The position numbers and the translations under genes were made by a program. DNA of 64,000 bases from Cladobotryum mycophilum (lineage: Eukaryota > Ascomycota > Sordariomycetes > Hypocreales > Hypocreaceae): NCBI GenBank assembly GCA_036429605.1, contig JAVFKD010000002.1, positions 1,860,001 to 1,924,000 on the forward strand, given 5' to 3'. A model generated the notes under the pieces. That model did not search any database. It was not told the DNA's origin and saw only the letters and a list, made by a program, of their open reading frames with translations. Below, one piece after another: positions 12,601 through 24,994 of this stretch (its first letter is position 1; the number at the start of each line of letters is the position of its first letter).

Positions 12601-13813
12601 TTTGTTGATAATTTCCTTTTTTATTCTTCGTGTTTTGCCGTAGACAGACATCCTTGAGCTGCTCGTAAAGTATATCCACACTGTACGGGCATATCCCGCC
12701 GAAAGTGAACGCCGCCGTCGGAGGGAGTATGGGGTCTTGGTACTATGACTGTGCTAGGCATAGGTTACTTTGCCCATGACGTTCACTGGCCCTGAAGCGT
12801 ACATGATCGGATGTGCAAGGTTGCAAACCAGCAGATCTGGTACTACGCCTGCGCGTTCAGACGACACCAAAAACTGGGTGATTTGTCGTTGCAGTGGGAT
12901 ACAGAACCTGGACGCTTTTTGAGGGGGAAACTGTGATAAGCAGGGAATAACTACCTACGGGATCGGCCGTGGAAGCCAGAAATAGAAGACAAAAAGAGAT
13001 GATGAACCTGGGTCGGCTCCGGCACGGATGAGCCAGAAAGCCGCGTCAGTCAGCCTCTGATCCCTTGGGATTGGTTGCAGCTAGGAAACTGAAGGGTCTT
13101 GGGGGTCCTTGGGTCCCAAGCAAGCCAGTCCGGTTTGGCCTGTCAGGGCTGCGTCAGGTCAGAGGCAAGATTGGCGGCACACACCCCGGGTGAGGGTGGA
13201 TTCTCCGTCTCTTGATTAACCCGGGCTGGGCCCTCCGTCAAGGAAAGCTGGAGACTGGCCTTGGCATTTTTGGGGGGAAGAAAAAGAAAAAGGGGGCAAT
13301 CAACGGCTTTTCTGATGGCATGCATGTGCGCACAAGACAGGGCATCCCGCTTTCCGTACCTAGGCAGAGACAGACAGCACTTGACTTTGAAGGGCGAGCA
13401 ATAGTAATGACAAATAAAGGGATTCCGGCAGTTGGTCTGGAGATTTCCATGATACTGTCAAACTTTTGCATCGCACTGTACAGTGTTTCTGTTGCATGTA
13501 TGGCAGGCCGGAATTGCGGTAACCACAAGCAACGCAACCCCAGGAATTCCCGGTGTCATATGGCGTTGCCACCCGTTGTTTCGTCCGGTGTGGTGCTGCT
13601 GCTCTCTCTGTGCTTGATGACGGAAAAACAAAGCCACGGTTGGTCGGTATGAAGGCAACAAAGAAGAGACGAAAGAAAAGACGAGCACGTAGGTACCGTA
13701 ACTATAGGTTTTCAGCTGCATTCAAGTAGTTTCTTGTTGGGTGCATTTGACCCCAAAGCCTCAATCGCGCATCTCCACGGGGGAGGGGAGCCGCACAAGG
13801 AAAGAAACGGAGA

Positions 13814-13876
13814 GTCAGTCAGTCAGTCAGTAATGGGAATAGGAATGGGAATGGGAATGGGAATGGATGGATGGGG
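13814..13876. repeat. GTCA and GGAAT/GGATG tandem repeats
   Basis: Four to five GTCA units followed directly by imperfect GGAAT, GGGAAT and GGATG units. Simple-sequence DNA about 1 kb upstream of the regulator start codon. Confidence 0.85.
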
Positions 13877-13930
13877 AATCCAATCCGTCCATCCCCCTTG
13901 AGCCGCTGGACTTTTTGCACGCGCGCAACC

Positions 13931-13962
13931 GGATGGATGGTGGATGGTGGATGGTGGATGGA
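13931..13962. repeat. GGATGGT tandem repeat
   Basis: Four imperfect GGATGGT units in a row, close to the preceding GGAAT array; non-coding. Confidence 0.85.
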
Positions 13963-14240
13963 GGTTCCAAGGTCAGTCAAGTTCAGTTTCAGTGAACATG
14001 GAACTCGAAAGTCCACTGAAACTTCGGGTGCTCCAGCGTGTGAAAGTGGAGACGAGAGGCCCGGCAGGACAAGCCGATCCGCCCGTGCCATCTGGGGCTC
14101 CAACCGCTGTGGCCGCTGGCCGCAGTCCGCTCCAGGTGGTGCTTGCTTGCTTGCTTCCAGGCTTGCTCGCTGGTAACCACCCACGACGACACGCCCCCCG
14201 CCCTCTGTTTCTGTTTCTGCCTCTTTCTGCCTTTGACTCC

Positions 14241-14261
14241 CGTCTCGTCTCGTCTCGTCTC
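14241..14261. repeat. CGTCT pentanucleotide repeat in pyrimidine-rich leader
   Basis: Four tandem CGTCT units inside a long CT-rich strand-biased tract (14.19-14.66 kb), probably part of the core promoter or 5' leader of the following gene. Confidence 0.85.
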
Positions 14262-14892
14262 CATCTTTCTCCCTCTCTGTTCCATCTCTATTTTCTCTTC
14301 TCTGGTCCCCAAAAGCCCACCAGCTCCAGTTTCTACCTAGTAGATCCTAATTCCTAGTTTCCAGCTCCAGGGCCCCAGCTACGAACGCCGCCCGCCCGCC
14401 CGTCGTCCATCCGCCCGTCTTCCCTTCTTCCTCGCTGCTGCTGCTGCCTCCTCCTCTTTTCTCCCTCTCCTTCAACCGCAAAACCACACACTTTTTCCCC
14501 CTTCCTCCCCTTTTGCCCTCGAGATCAGAGAGTCTGCTCAAATCCCACCAAATCTCTGTCCTCGTCGCCGGCAGATATCATTTTTGCGACATTGTTTCTT
14601 TTGCCCTCTCCCTGAGCGAATTCTTGTTGGGGAATTTGGGTAGACACTTTTTTCTCTCCCTCCTTCCACCACCGCGAGCGCGCACCGCCTACCCGGAGCA
14701 CTACCGTGTCGCGACCTCCGGGTCCATCCCGTCAAAGCATCATCATCATCGCCAGCATCAACAACAGCCGCAGAAAAAAAAGCAGAAACAAAAGCAGTCC
14801 TGGACTCGACTGCGCCTGACTCGCAACGGCCCTCGGCCGCCATCATCACCTTCTCTCTCTCTGCACCTTCATCCAGCTCTGCCCCCGACACC

Positions 14893-17765
14893 ATGTCTTC
14901 CGGTGTGCGCACCACTGCCCTAAGAGCCGGCGGCGCATGCGTGCGTTGCCGCAAGGGCAAGACCAAATGTGTCTACGAAAACGGTCGCGCACCTTGCAAA
15001 AACTGCGCAAAGGGCATGCATGAATGCTATCTTCCATCGGAGAGCATGGCCCATCATCACGGCCAAAGCCCAGCTCGCCATTCAACCACCCATCGTCCTG
15101 CTCGCGACAACGTACCGGCGTCCGGCCCGGGTGCTTCTGACAGCAGACAGCCCGTTGTGGGCTCAAGCGGAGCCAGACACGTCCAAACACCCTCCGAAAA
15201 GTGAGTGCTTTCTTCTAATTACCCACTCTGTCGCCCCCTCCCTCTCCTCCTCCTCCCCCTTTGACCCTCATGTTGTTGCCGCCATCAAACCCTTTTTTTT
15301 TGGCCCCATTATCCTATTTCCTGTCTTTGTCTATTCCCATGCGGCTTCATGTCTGCATCACCTTGTTCGCGGTACATGTTGCTGCCTAGGAATAGAACAC
15401 AACGGGCTTTACCCCCCATGATCCTCGGTTCTTGTATCAGCCCCCGTCCCTCTTCTGCCCTTATTCGGCGCCATGTCAACTCTCCTGCTCCGAGTGGCCC
15501 GGCCGTCCTTTAGCTCATAGCACGCGTATGGCTGCTCACATGCACCGAGCAACTGCTGGAGACCCCGCTTCACTCTTCCGTTTCGGCTGGCAGACGGCCC
15601 GATTTTCTTTTTTCTTACCCCCGCCACATGTTTTGTTGTCTCTGTTTACTGGGTCATTGCGGATCAGAATTGGTGTTGGCCACTCCTGTTTTTTTCTTCT
15701 TCCTTCTTTTCGCCCCCTCTCTGAAGCCGCTGAAAGCCGGGCCGGAAATGATATTTGAGATTGTGGATTCTAATCTAGATGCCTCAGGCTTACACCGGAG
15801 CTCATTGCTGAATGCGAACGCGTCGTCTCAAAGACGTTCCCTGCTTGTGTGGCCTTTCATAAGCCGACATTCATCCAGCAGCTCAAGAATGGTACACTCG
15901 AGACGACCCTTGTTTATGGTCTCCTGACCTGTGCGGCCCGGTAAGATTTCCCCTAGAATTTTGTCACTCGCATTGAAGGCCTCCGTCGTGGGCGATTGTC
16001 GCGATCGCAGAACCCTTGATACAGCCATTCACCGATGTGGTTGGGCCAAGTGGCGTGCGCCGCTGTTGGCCCGGCAGTCGGGAATAGTGCGCACACACAC
16101 CTTACGTAGCATTGTGTTGATGAGTTCCGTTCCTGATACTGATACTGATGACGTTCTATCAGGAGCTCGCCCAGTCTCATTCGTCGCTATGGCTCTCCCA
16201 CCACGGCAGCTGAAACCTTTACTGCCAAGGCCATTACCATGATCAACCAGAACCTGGACCATCCCAACCTTGCCGACATCCAAGCCCTCTGCTTAATCAT
16301 TATCCATGAATGGGGAACTCGCAACGCCGTACGTGCATACATCTACCTCGGCCAGGCGGCCCGAATGCTGCAGATGTATCGCATTCTAAACAGCCACCAC
16401 ACTGCTGATAATGCCGACCAATTTCTACGAGATGAGTCGTTCCGTCGTACGCTGTGGCTGATTTACATTCTGGACTGTCTCTTGACCAGCACTCCCGGCC
16501 GGTACCCTGCCTTGGCAGTTCAGGACACTGCTGACGTGGCTCTTCCATGCTCTGATATCAACTTTGCCTTTGGCAACGCGGTATACGTCAAGACTTTGCA
16601 CCAACAGCTCAACCGCGCTGCCCTATCTCCCAGCCGCGGAGCCAATGCCGATATTGGTGAATTCGGCTACATTGTTTTGGCTTCCACTGTCTGGCGAGAT
16701 GTTGTTGGCATGCTTACGACGCCAAACTTCCGCGAGGAGGACTGCACCGATCTCATCATTAAAATTGAGCATCTTCGAGCCACACTTCCAATGCAGTTTG
16801 TTGATAAGCCTGGTCAAATTAACCTTCACATCACTATGGGTAGTGGCTACACATTTGCCATGCTTCATTGCCTGCTGCACTGTGCTACAATCTTTGTGCA
16901 CCGTCGACGTCTCCTGCAGGATGTCACTGCCAATGGCTTCAACTTTGAGTCATTCCGCATGAGCCCCAGATGTCACGACACCGTGGACCGTCTTTTTACT
17001 TCATGCCATGGTACCATTTCCCTTCTGACCGCAGTCGAGGCGGGATCTGAAAAGGATCATGCCACTTGCTTCCCCATTTTTATGCTGTTCTCTGCTTTTA
17101 CAGCCAGTGCTACGGTCGCCTATTTATCTCTTAAGGGCCTCACTCCTCCCAATGCCGTAGAGACGGCTGCTCATATCGTCAAGGATGGCTTGCGCTTCAT
17201 GCAAGATGGCACTGAGAACTGGCCACTGATGACTAGCTGGTTGAGACACCTGACCGTTATGCAGCGAGTCCTTAACAATGACGCTGCCACGGCCGTGGTG
17301 GGCGCTCCCAGGCACTCCAGTGTCCATGGCCAGTCCACTGGCGTCAAGGATGAAATTTCCTCTAATGCAGATACCAATCCAGATGCCATGGACTATGACC
17401 AACAGGGTGCCAGCGCCCCTGCTCAGCACGGCCCAGCAACACGCTCAGTATCAGGCTCCGTTCGTGGCGACAGCGAACCTCCCATTACCCTCCCACGCCG
17501 TCCAGGAGGAGTCACCACTATTAATGGTGGCTCTGCCGGCGTCTCTTCTCCTGGCACCGTGTCCCCGCCACCAGGCAATGCTCCCCCGGCACCTATGCAC
17601 ATTCAAGATGGCAAGCAGAGCCCTGATATCTCATCAAACGGTATGATGCCAAGTCAGGATGGCCAGACTAGCCAAGACATGACGGCCCCAGAGCTGTGCC
17701 AGGCCTTTGAACGACAGCTCCTTGATCTTGACGATCTTGCTGCATTCATGGGCGGTGGTGTTTGA
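14893..17765 (+). CDS. Zn2Cys6 transcription factor with fungal-specific TF domain
   Basis: Three exons: 14893-15200, 15788-15940 and 16163-17765; 687 residues. Intron 1 is 587 nt (GTGAGT to CTCAG) and intron 2 is 222 nt (GTAAGA to ATCAG); both are phase 2 and both rejoin good protein (SEK|LTPELIAECE and TCAAR|SSPSLIRRYG). The zinc cluster lies near residues 16-45 in the order CVRC, x6, C, x8, C, x2, C, x6, C. The fungal trans middle domain follows (RNAVRAYIYLGQAARMLQ, FRRTLWLIYILDC), then a Pro/Ser-rich tail ending with an acidic-hydrophobic helix (ELCQAFERQLLDLDDLAAFM) that could be the activation domain. The start is the only ATG in frame before the zinc cluster. Targets cannot be read from the sequence; no pathway genes lie next to it. 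The leader is long and pyrimidine-rich. Confidence 0.92.
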
Positions 17766-18894
17766 ATCTGTTAGATCCTGCAAGCATACGAGCATATATT
17801 CAAAACTACAGAACGAACCATGTGGTGTATACAAAATAGATTTGGGAGGCTGCCTTTCAATCTTGCCTTCATTTGAGAGCATTTGGCGTAGTCATGTGTG
17901 GTCAGGGGATAATGGAGAAGTGGCGATGCTGTCATGATGGAATGAAATGGAGATGGAAACCTTTTCTGACTTGAAGAGATAATGGGTTTGTGTAGTATTA
18001 CTTTTTCTTCTTCTCTCGCAATGGGACATCCGATACCCTGGATTTGGGGGGCGTTGAGGAATGGATAGGGGTCTGGATTCTGTTTTAGTTTGTAGTTGTC
18101 CCTTGATTGGGCGTTTCAAGGCACAATACATGAGTGTTTTTTCTGACTTCCAAGTTGCATTCTCGTGTTTGTGTTCCATTTTCGGTGATGAAACCTGAAA
18201 GGCTAGGGTTCGGTGAAGCTGAGGCTACAACTTTACTCGACAATGTTTGAGCTGTAGGTGGGATGAGGCAAGAGAAAATATGCAAGGGTGAGGCAATTGC
18301 CTGCAAACCCATGATACTATTATTACAGCTTATTGGTTTCACATTGCACCATGTTCGGGGAGGCCGTTAGGGTAAGCAAGCCACGCAGCGCACCCGGCAA
18401 GGCAACCGACATGCTTGCAGCCTCAAAGCTATGTTTTCCTGGCATGATTCGATAAAGAGTTATCGTTGAGAAGGATAAGAGGGAATGACTCGAGCCAAGT
18501 TGGGAGAGTAATTCCGGCAGCAAGCTTCGGCATTCGGAATGGCAGTTGTGTGGGGGTCTGGTTCGTTCGGAGTAGATGAGTTTACAATGAAGCTATTGCG
18601 TCGGATGTTATTGATAGTGGCGATGGTCCTGTACTGTAGGGGGGATGGAGAGCTTGTCGGACAGATCCGGCGCCTCATCTTTCACAAAACGAGGTCACGG
18701 AGATCCCAATCAGCTCCGAATGTATGTACCGGGGGAAAACGATAGGCAGGCAGGCAAGTTTTAGATCCCGGAAAGTCGTCGTCACCACGAATATCGTTTA
18801 TTTGGAGAAACATTGTCCGGCCGCCGCGCAATCTCCATTTTTAGGGGGGTTCTTTTCTCTTCTTCGGGTGTGGGGTTTCGGTGTGTGGGGGAGG

Positions 18895-18909
18895 CACACA
18901 CACACACAC
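18895..18909. repeat. CA dinucleotide repeat
   Basis: About seven CA units directly after a GTGTGTGGGGG tract; non-coding. Confidence 0.85.
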
Positions 18910-20462
18910 CTTACGATTTTGGAGTTGGCCTAGTCTAGCCCAGCCGAAACCATGCAAAGCTGTAGTACGTACAGTAAAGTAAAGTAAGGCCTAGAGAACA
19001 AATAGAAGCTTCCAATGCTCGGGATGTTTCCGTGAAAGGGTGTGTTATTGGTTCCGTGAGGGGAAGCTACGATAATGAACCGGATCTTGAGGGGGATGAG
19101 GAGTGAGATTTGGGGTTACTGGTTTGTTGGTGATGGTTGTTGGTGTTGGTCGAAAAAACCTGGGGAGAGGGGGATCAACATGGGATGAAGGGGTGTTGAG
19201 GGTCAAGCTTAATGGAGAAGTTTGTTTCCCCCCCAAATTGAACATCTTGCGTGGGGTTGAAGAGATTTGAACTACGGAGGTGAGTACATACAAGGCACTA
19301 GGTAGTAATAAAGATGTGAGATTTGTTGGGTTCTGTCGCGTGGTGAGAGTTGTATTCGTCACTCTCGCTGGGGGGCTCCCCTGGTTTGGATGCTACTTTG
19401 CCATGCGAACGTGGTTCTTGAGGTGAAGATCTTCTTCCTTTTTTTGAGGAATGGATGTTTCATACCCATGAGGGTTGTGGGTGTGTAGGTGATCAGCTAC
19501 GTATGTATGTAACGGAGTAGGTCGACGACCTCAGCTTTAGCGAGGAGGAGGAGATGTCGAGCGTTTACGGCGCAAACAATGTCTTGGAAAGGGTTCCCTA
19601 TCTTTCGAGGTCCATCCATCTCCATCATGCCATTTCGTTCTCGCCCCTTTGGCATCTTTACACGATTCTCCTCTTTCTGACAAGGCAGAGCAGACGGTGA
19701 ACCCTTGAAATTAAAATCCCATATTAACTTGCCCTGTGCGCGCTACTAGAATGTTGGGTTTTTTTCCCTCTCATATCACTCTTAACGTTTGTTCGAGTTC
19801 ACCGAAGTCTTGTCTCCAACTACCTATCTTGTAGAAAATGGAACCATGACAAAACGGAACGGGTGAATCCGTGAGACAGAACGCGGGCCTCGAACGCAGG
19901 ACCGGGTTTCTCATCACACCCTGTTTTTTTTTTGTCTCTGATCTTTCTTACCTCCTCTGTGTGTATGTATGTGTTTGCAATGTTGTTTTTCGCGACCCGG
20001 ATTTTTAGTGCCTGTCACGCCTGTAAACGATGTGCAACTTTGTTTCCCCCCAAACAAGAAACGAGTCCAAAGGATACCACGAGAAAACTTGCAAAATAGC
20101 CTGGGGTAATCCTGAACACCCCCCTTGCTTTTGCACTCTCTCCACCCCCTCCCCCAAGTCATTTTTCCAAATATTGGGCCCCCATCCTTACCTGCGTTAG
20201 TCCCTTTTGCACCTTCTTTCCCACGAAGAGTACCGTGGTTGCGTGGATCCCCTGTAAGCGGGGAAGAAGAGCCTGAATTGTCAGTGGATAAATTACAAAA
20301 AGAAAGGGCCTGCAAAGACCACAAGCAGGGAATGAGAAAAGGAAGAGGGTGCGTAGGTCGGCAGAAGATGCCGAGACGGCCGCCACTTCTTTCTACAAGA
20401 GGTTTAGGGTTGACAGGCCTCTTGACCAGGGATAAGGTTCTTTTATTAAGTATTTTGGAGAC

Positions 20463-20516
20463 GAAGAAGAAGAAGAAGCTGCTCCAAACGACGACTTCTT
20501 CTTCTTCTTCTTCTTC
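20463..20516. repeat. inverted GAA / CTT triplet repeat (perfect 16-bp hairpin arms)
   Basis: Five GAA units plus G (20463-20478), a 16-nt spacer, then seven CTT units plus C (20495-20516). The first arm is perfectly complementary to 16 nt of the second, so either strand or a transcript could fold into a stem of 16 bp. Confidence 0.9.
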
Positions 20517-22805
20517 TCTGCTTACGGTGCTGGCTAGGTTACCTCGAGGGATCCATCCCTACCAAAAGTTACAGTGGAGGGTGCTAATAACCTGGAAGCC
20601 CTGGAGCTCTCCCTCCACCCCAGTTACAGCGGCTGATACTTGCTAAGAATAAGGGTTTTTCTTCACTTGTCCTTGTCCTGACTTGCATGATAAACCTCGC
20701 ATCAGCTGTAAAAGAGATCGCCATCAACGGGCGAGGCATAAAAAGAGCGGTCGAGGGTTCTTTTTGTTTGATCAGCAAAAAAGGTAGGTACAAGTATTTA
20801 AAAATAAAGATGGCCATGGATGTCATGGACCTTATCTTGCGTGACGGGAAAAAAATAAAGACCTTTCATGCATGTAACGTATCTAGAGACATGTAGAAAT
20901 TGAAAATGCATGTACATACATCCATGCATCCCACGCATGCCGCAGCGATTCTGTACGTAGTTCTCTCTGCGTGACCATCCATCCATCAACAATGACGAAT
21001 TTTCTTGTTTTGGTTGCCTGCCTTCTGGATTTTTTTCTGTCAAGTCATCTGGCAGTGTTACAACCACCTGTACTATTTTGTGACCAACCAACCAAAAACG
21101 TTGGCTGCTTTGTGGGTATGTGTGCGCGTGTGTGTGTGCGTTTGCGGGGAATATGAGATGGATGGATCTTGATCAATCCTACGAGAATGGATCGTCTCGC
21201 CCTTTTTCGCTCCCCCTCTACATGATGTCAGAGATGGGCTTGGCGTTGTTATTCGGATTCAGCAGATTCAGCTACAAGAGTCAAGTCACGAGCTAAATAA
21301 GGGTTCTTTGAAATTGTTACAGATCCTCTTTTGCCTCCTCTCTCTCTTCACCAACAATATTCTTTTGTTTGTTGGCTTGGCTCTTTTTCTTTTTCTGGGG
21401 TTTCGGGTTTTTCTCTTCACTTTGGTAATTCCAACTGTTGATCCCCCGGGGGGGTTGAATGCTACCTTTTCTTTTTTCAGCTTTTGATTACTCTATAATT
21501 ACCTATTATTCATGGATACTGCATGCACCGTATCCCAACACACAAAAATACCTACAAGTAGGTACAGTCAGTCCAGGTAAAGCATCATGCCGCAAGGTAC
21601 TTGGGCCGGGGGCTGGGCTCGCTTGCTCACCCCTCGTCCCTTTTTCTTCCTTTTCCGCTGCCGCTGTCATCTGACGATGCCCGCACATTGTATGAGCCAT
21701 TCACCTTTTTTCGTAGATGGGGGGGGGTCGTTTTCCGCGGGGAATAAGAAATACAGTGGAGATGACGAGCGTGTGTGTGTCTCTTTTTCGAAGCTCTACC
21801 TATGGTCTGGCTCCAAAGAAATACGTACTTGCCTGTTTGTATGTGTGGATCTCGTCATCCCTCTCATAGTTCGCCATCTGGACGCCTGCCGACATACATC
21901 ACTTCCTTCCTTCCCTTCTCCAAAAAGTGGTGGCTTTTTAGTGCTAGCGGCCGGCTTTGTTCCTCCCTTTCCCCCTCTCCTTCCATCCATCCATCCATCA
22001 CAAGCATCCCTGTCTTCTGGCGCTTTTTTATTTCTCTCATCGCCTTAAACTGCTAGTACCGGTTAAGCATGCATAGGGCTTCATTAAAAAACAGCTGCAA
22101 AGCCGGACGGACAGAAAAAAAGAGGCGAACTAGAAAATGATTAGGTTGGTGCTTCGGAGGTCATTTTTTGAAAGGCGTGGGCGTGTGTTAAGCCGCTTTT
22201 TACTAGGGGTGCGCAAGTGCCATATTGGGGTGCACGGCTTCCAGGACGAGCAGCCGTGTTAAGGTGTGTGTGTGTGTGCGTGTGTGATGGATGTCCGTGG
22301 CGTCAACCAGTTCTAGACTTGGCCCTGCCCGTTGGCTCTACCGTCCACTCTCCAACGACCACACACACACACCATGCCATGCCATAACCATGCTATGCTT
22401 GCATCCACGTCCGCGTTCAGGTCTTATACATCCACTCCACGGCTACAGGGCCTGGTCCAGGGTCATTACGAGCTCCGACCGAGCAGGAACGATACGATGG
22501 GTTGGAGAGAGCAGCATGCATGTCAGGCTAACACCGGCCTGTTCTGGATCCATCGTCCTGATTGCTGTCTTGTGCGCTCATCTATCCATCCATACATAAA
22601 CTATCCGCGGTCCTCCTCCACGGACTTGAGTAGTATTAGTATTCACCTAGGCCCATCCTCCTCGTCCTCGTCTTGGTCCTCATCTTTCTTCTTCTTCTTC
22701 TTCTCTTCATCCTCTTCTCTACCCCCAAGAGCTTCCCCTCCTCGTCCTACAGCTCCATCTCCCTAGGATCATCTCAACAGCAGCCATCCTTATTCTTAGC
22801 CCATC

Positions 22806-24994
22806 ATGGGTAAAAACAGCGAGGGAGTATGGTCCCCGGACACCTACGAGGGAATGTCTGTCGGTACCTATCTGTCGACGCGAATTTCCTCCCTCCGCCC
22901 TCCTATGCTTGACCTGCCCAACCCCATCAAGTTGATTGGCTTGCTCAACGCGCAGCAATGGGCCTTCTTCGCAGTCGCATTCTTTGCCTGGACATGGGAC
23001 GCCTTCGACTTCTTCACAGTTTCTCTCACAGTATCCGACCTGGCCAAGACGTTTGGCAAGTCCAACACCGACATCACTTGGGGCATCACACTGGTGCTCA
23101 TGTTCCGTTCCGTGGGCTCCATCCTCTTTGGAATCGCAGCCGACCGCTATGGCCGCAAGTGGCCATTCGTTGTCAATAACCTGCTCTTTATTGCACTCGA
23201 GCTGGTGAGTAATTCCACCGATCCATTGAGACATACGTATTATGTCTTAGAGTGCCCTGCATACCCTCCGCTCGCCTACCCCTGTCACCGTCACATTAGC
23301 TCTGCTGGTCAGCAGCAGCTACAAGCAGCAACAGCAGCAAAAAAGGGAATGGAGCAGACCGCTATCGGAGCCTGGGGAATTCCAAGACTTTGTAATTTGC
23401 GACGCATTTCCACATTCGAGGAAATGTGTAAATGGCAAAGCTTGGCAAGATCCAGGGTTTTCGATGCATCTGCGATTTGGGCCTTCTTGGCCCTGGACTA
23501 TTGCGGTGCCACCCGTCTTGGCTGTTGAGCTGGGCTGGGCTTAGCTGGCAGTTCTCCCCACCCTTTTTTGCTATCAGTTCCATGGATTGATTGATTGATT
23601 GCTTGCTCGAGTGATTGATTGCAAAAGCCGACGGCATTGCCTTTTCAGCCCCCTCCCTAGAAATGTCTCCCACCAATCTCGCTACAGCTCGTTATCATGT
23701 GGTCCTTTTTTCTTCTTCCTCTTTCTGACAGGCACGCTAACCATGGATGGATATGCAGGGAACCGGTTTCTGCAGCACCTATTCCCAGTTTCTCGCCTGC
23801 CGAGCCTTGTTCGGTATCGCCATGGGTGGACTTTACGGCAACGCGGCAGCGACCGCGCTCGAGGACTGCCCCGAGGCAGCCCGCGGTATCATGAGCGGTA
23901 TCCTCCAGCAGGGTGTAAGTAACCCCCACCGCCTGTCTTTTGACAATTTCCATTCTGCATATGCGGCAGCCGCCTTGTTTGTGATGAATTTCTTCTAACA
24001 TTGCTTTTTTCTCACCTTACAGTATGCTTTCGGATACCTCCTTGCCGCGGCTTTTGCTCGCGCCCTGGTCAACACCACGTCACACGGATGGCGACCACTC
24101 TATTGGTTCGGTGCTGGCCCCCCGGTCCTCTTTATCGCCTTCCGTATGATGCTCCCTGAGACCAACGCCTACCGAGAGCGCGAGCGCCTTCGCATTGAGG
24201 CCGGGCACAACAGGGAGGTTGAGGAGTCGACTTCCAAGACATTCGTCCGCGAAGGCAAGGTGGCTGTCAAGCGTCATTGGCTTCTCCTGACCTATCTCGT
24301 CCTCCTGATGGCTGGCTTCAACTTTATGAGCCATGGCAGCCAAGATCTTTACCCCACGATGCTGTCCAATCAGTTGAACTTTAGCTCCACCAAGGTTACT
24401 GTCACGCAGGTTGTTGCCAACCTTGGCGCCATGACGGGCGGCACCATTGTCGGCTTCCTCAGCCAATCTGTCGGTCGACGATTCTGTATCATCATCTGCT
24501 GTGTTGTTGGTGGCGCTCTTCTGTACCCTTACAGCTTTGTCAGCGACACGTCCATCATGGCGGCTGCTTTCTTCCAGCAGTTCTGCGTGCAGGGTGCATG
24601 GGGTGTCATTCCCATCCATCTCATGGAACTGTCCCCCGGTGCGTTCCGAACCTTTGTCGTCGGCACGGCCTACCAGCTAGGTAACTTGGCTTCCTCGGCC
24701 TCGTCCACCATCGAGTCGCGTCTCGGAGAGCGCTTCCCCTTGCCCCCCAACTCCAAGGGCGTGCCCCGTTACGAGTACGGCAAGGTCATTTGCATCTTCA
24801 TGGGCTGCGTCTACGTCTACGTCATCGCCTTGACTCTCCTCGGTCCCGAGCAGCTGCGCAAGAGCTTCGATGTCGAGCACGACCAGGATGCCCAGGACGT
24901 CATTGGTCGCAACCACAAGCTGGAAGGGTTTGATGATTACGATGGCAAGCCTGGCGCTGAGCAGGAGGAGAAGCGAGCCGTTCAAGAGGTCTAA
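22806..24994 (+). CDS. JEN1-like: JEN-type monocarboxylate/proton symporter (MFS)
   Basis: Three exons: 22806-23204, 23759-23914 and 24023-24994; 508 residues. Intron 1 is long (554 nt, GTGAGT to TGCAG) and intron 2 is 108 nt (GTAAGT to TACAG); both are phase 0. The product matches the JEN lactate/pyruvate permease family in length and in its signature NFMSHGSQDLYPT (early in the C-terminal half), the DRYGRKW loop after helix 2, and the WDAFDFFTVSLTVSDLAKTFG opening. About 10-12 membrane helices fit. Family members import lactate, pyruvate, acetate or dicarboxylates with protons at the plasma membrane and are normally repressed by glucose; substrate choice here is not determinable. The C-terminal tail is acidic and lysine-containing (EQEEKRAVQEV), a usual place for ubiquitin-driven turnover. 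The long upstream region fits a tightly regulated gene. Confidence 0.93.

Larger units (their letters stand above)
9638..14892. other. 5.3-kb gene-poor stretch: promoter and probable long 5' leader of the Zn2Cys6 gene
   Basis: No recognisable gene on either strand. The first ~800 bp form the promoter side of the membrane-protein gene at 9637. From about 10.5 kb on, base composition is mixed with many short overlapping frames of poor quality. From about 13.8 kb it becomes simple-sequence and then pyrimidine-rich (CT-rich runs at 14.19-14.66 kb), typical of promoter and 5' leader DNA of regulated fungal transcription-factor genes. Upstream frames in the leader are likely but cannot be ranked by eye. 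Confidence 0.5.
17766..22805. other. 5-kb gene-poor stretch upstream of the JEN permease
   Basis: No conserved protein fragment on either strand. The first few hundred bases are the 3' side of the Zn2Cys6 gene. The rest has many homopolymer, CA/TG and CTT/GAA tracts, several ATGCATG/CATGCATG palindromes, and G-rich GTGGGG-type words of the kind bound by the carbon repressor CreA/Cre1 (for example around 18883). The last ~150 bp before the ATG are CT-rich (CTTCTTCTTCTTCTT at about 22.69 kb), as in strong fungal leaders. A long non-coding transcript is possible but not demonstrable here. Confidence 0.5.

Noticed and set aside
20125..20646. 173-residue plus-strand frame in the gene desert
   Set aside because: Composition is driven by simple repeats (poly-Lys, poly-Ser from GAA/CTT tracts); no family, no codon bias, no splice context.
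17766..22805. Transposon or RIP-mutated relic in the desert
   Set aside because: No terminal repeats, no transposase or reverse-transcriptase fragments, and no sustained AT shift or TpA excess visible by eye.
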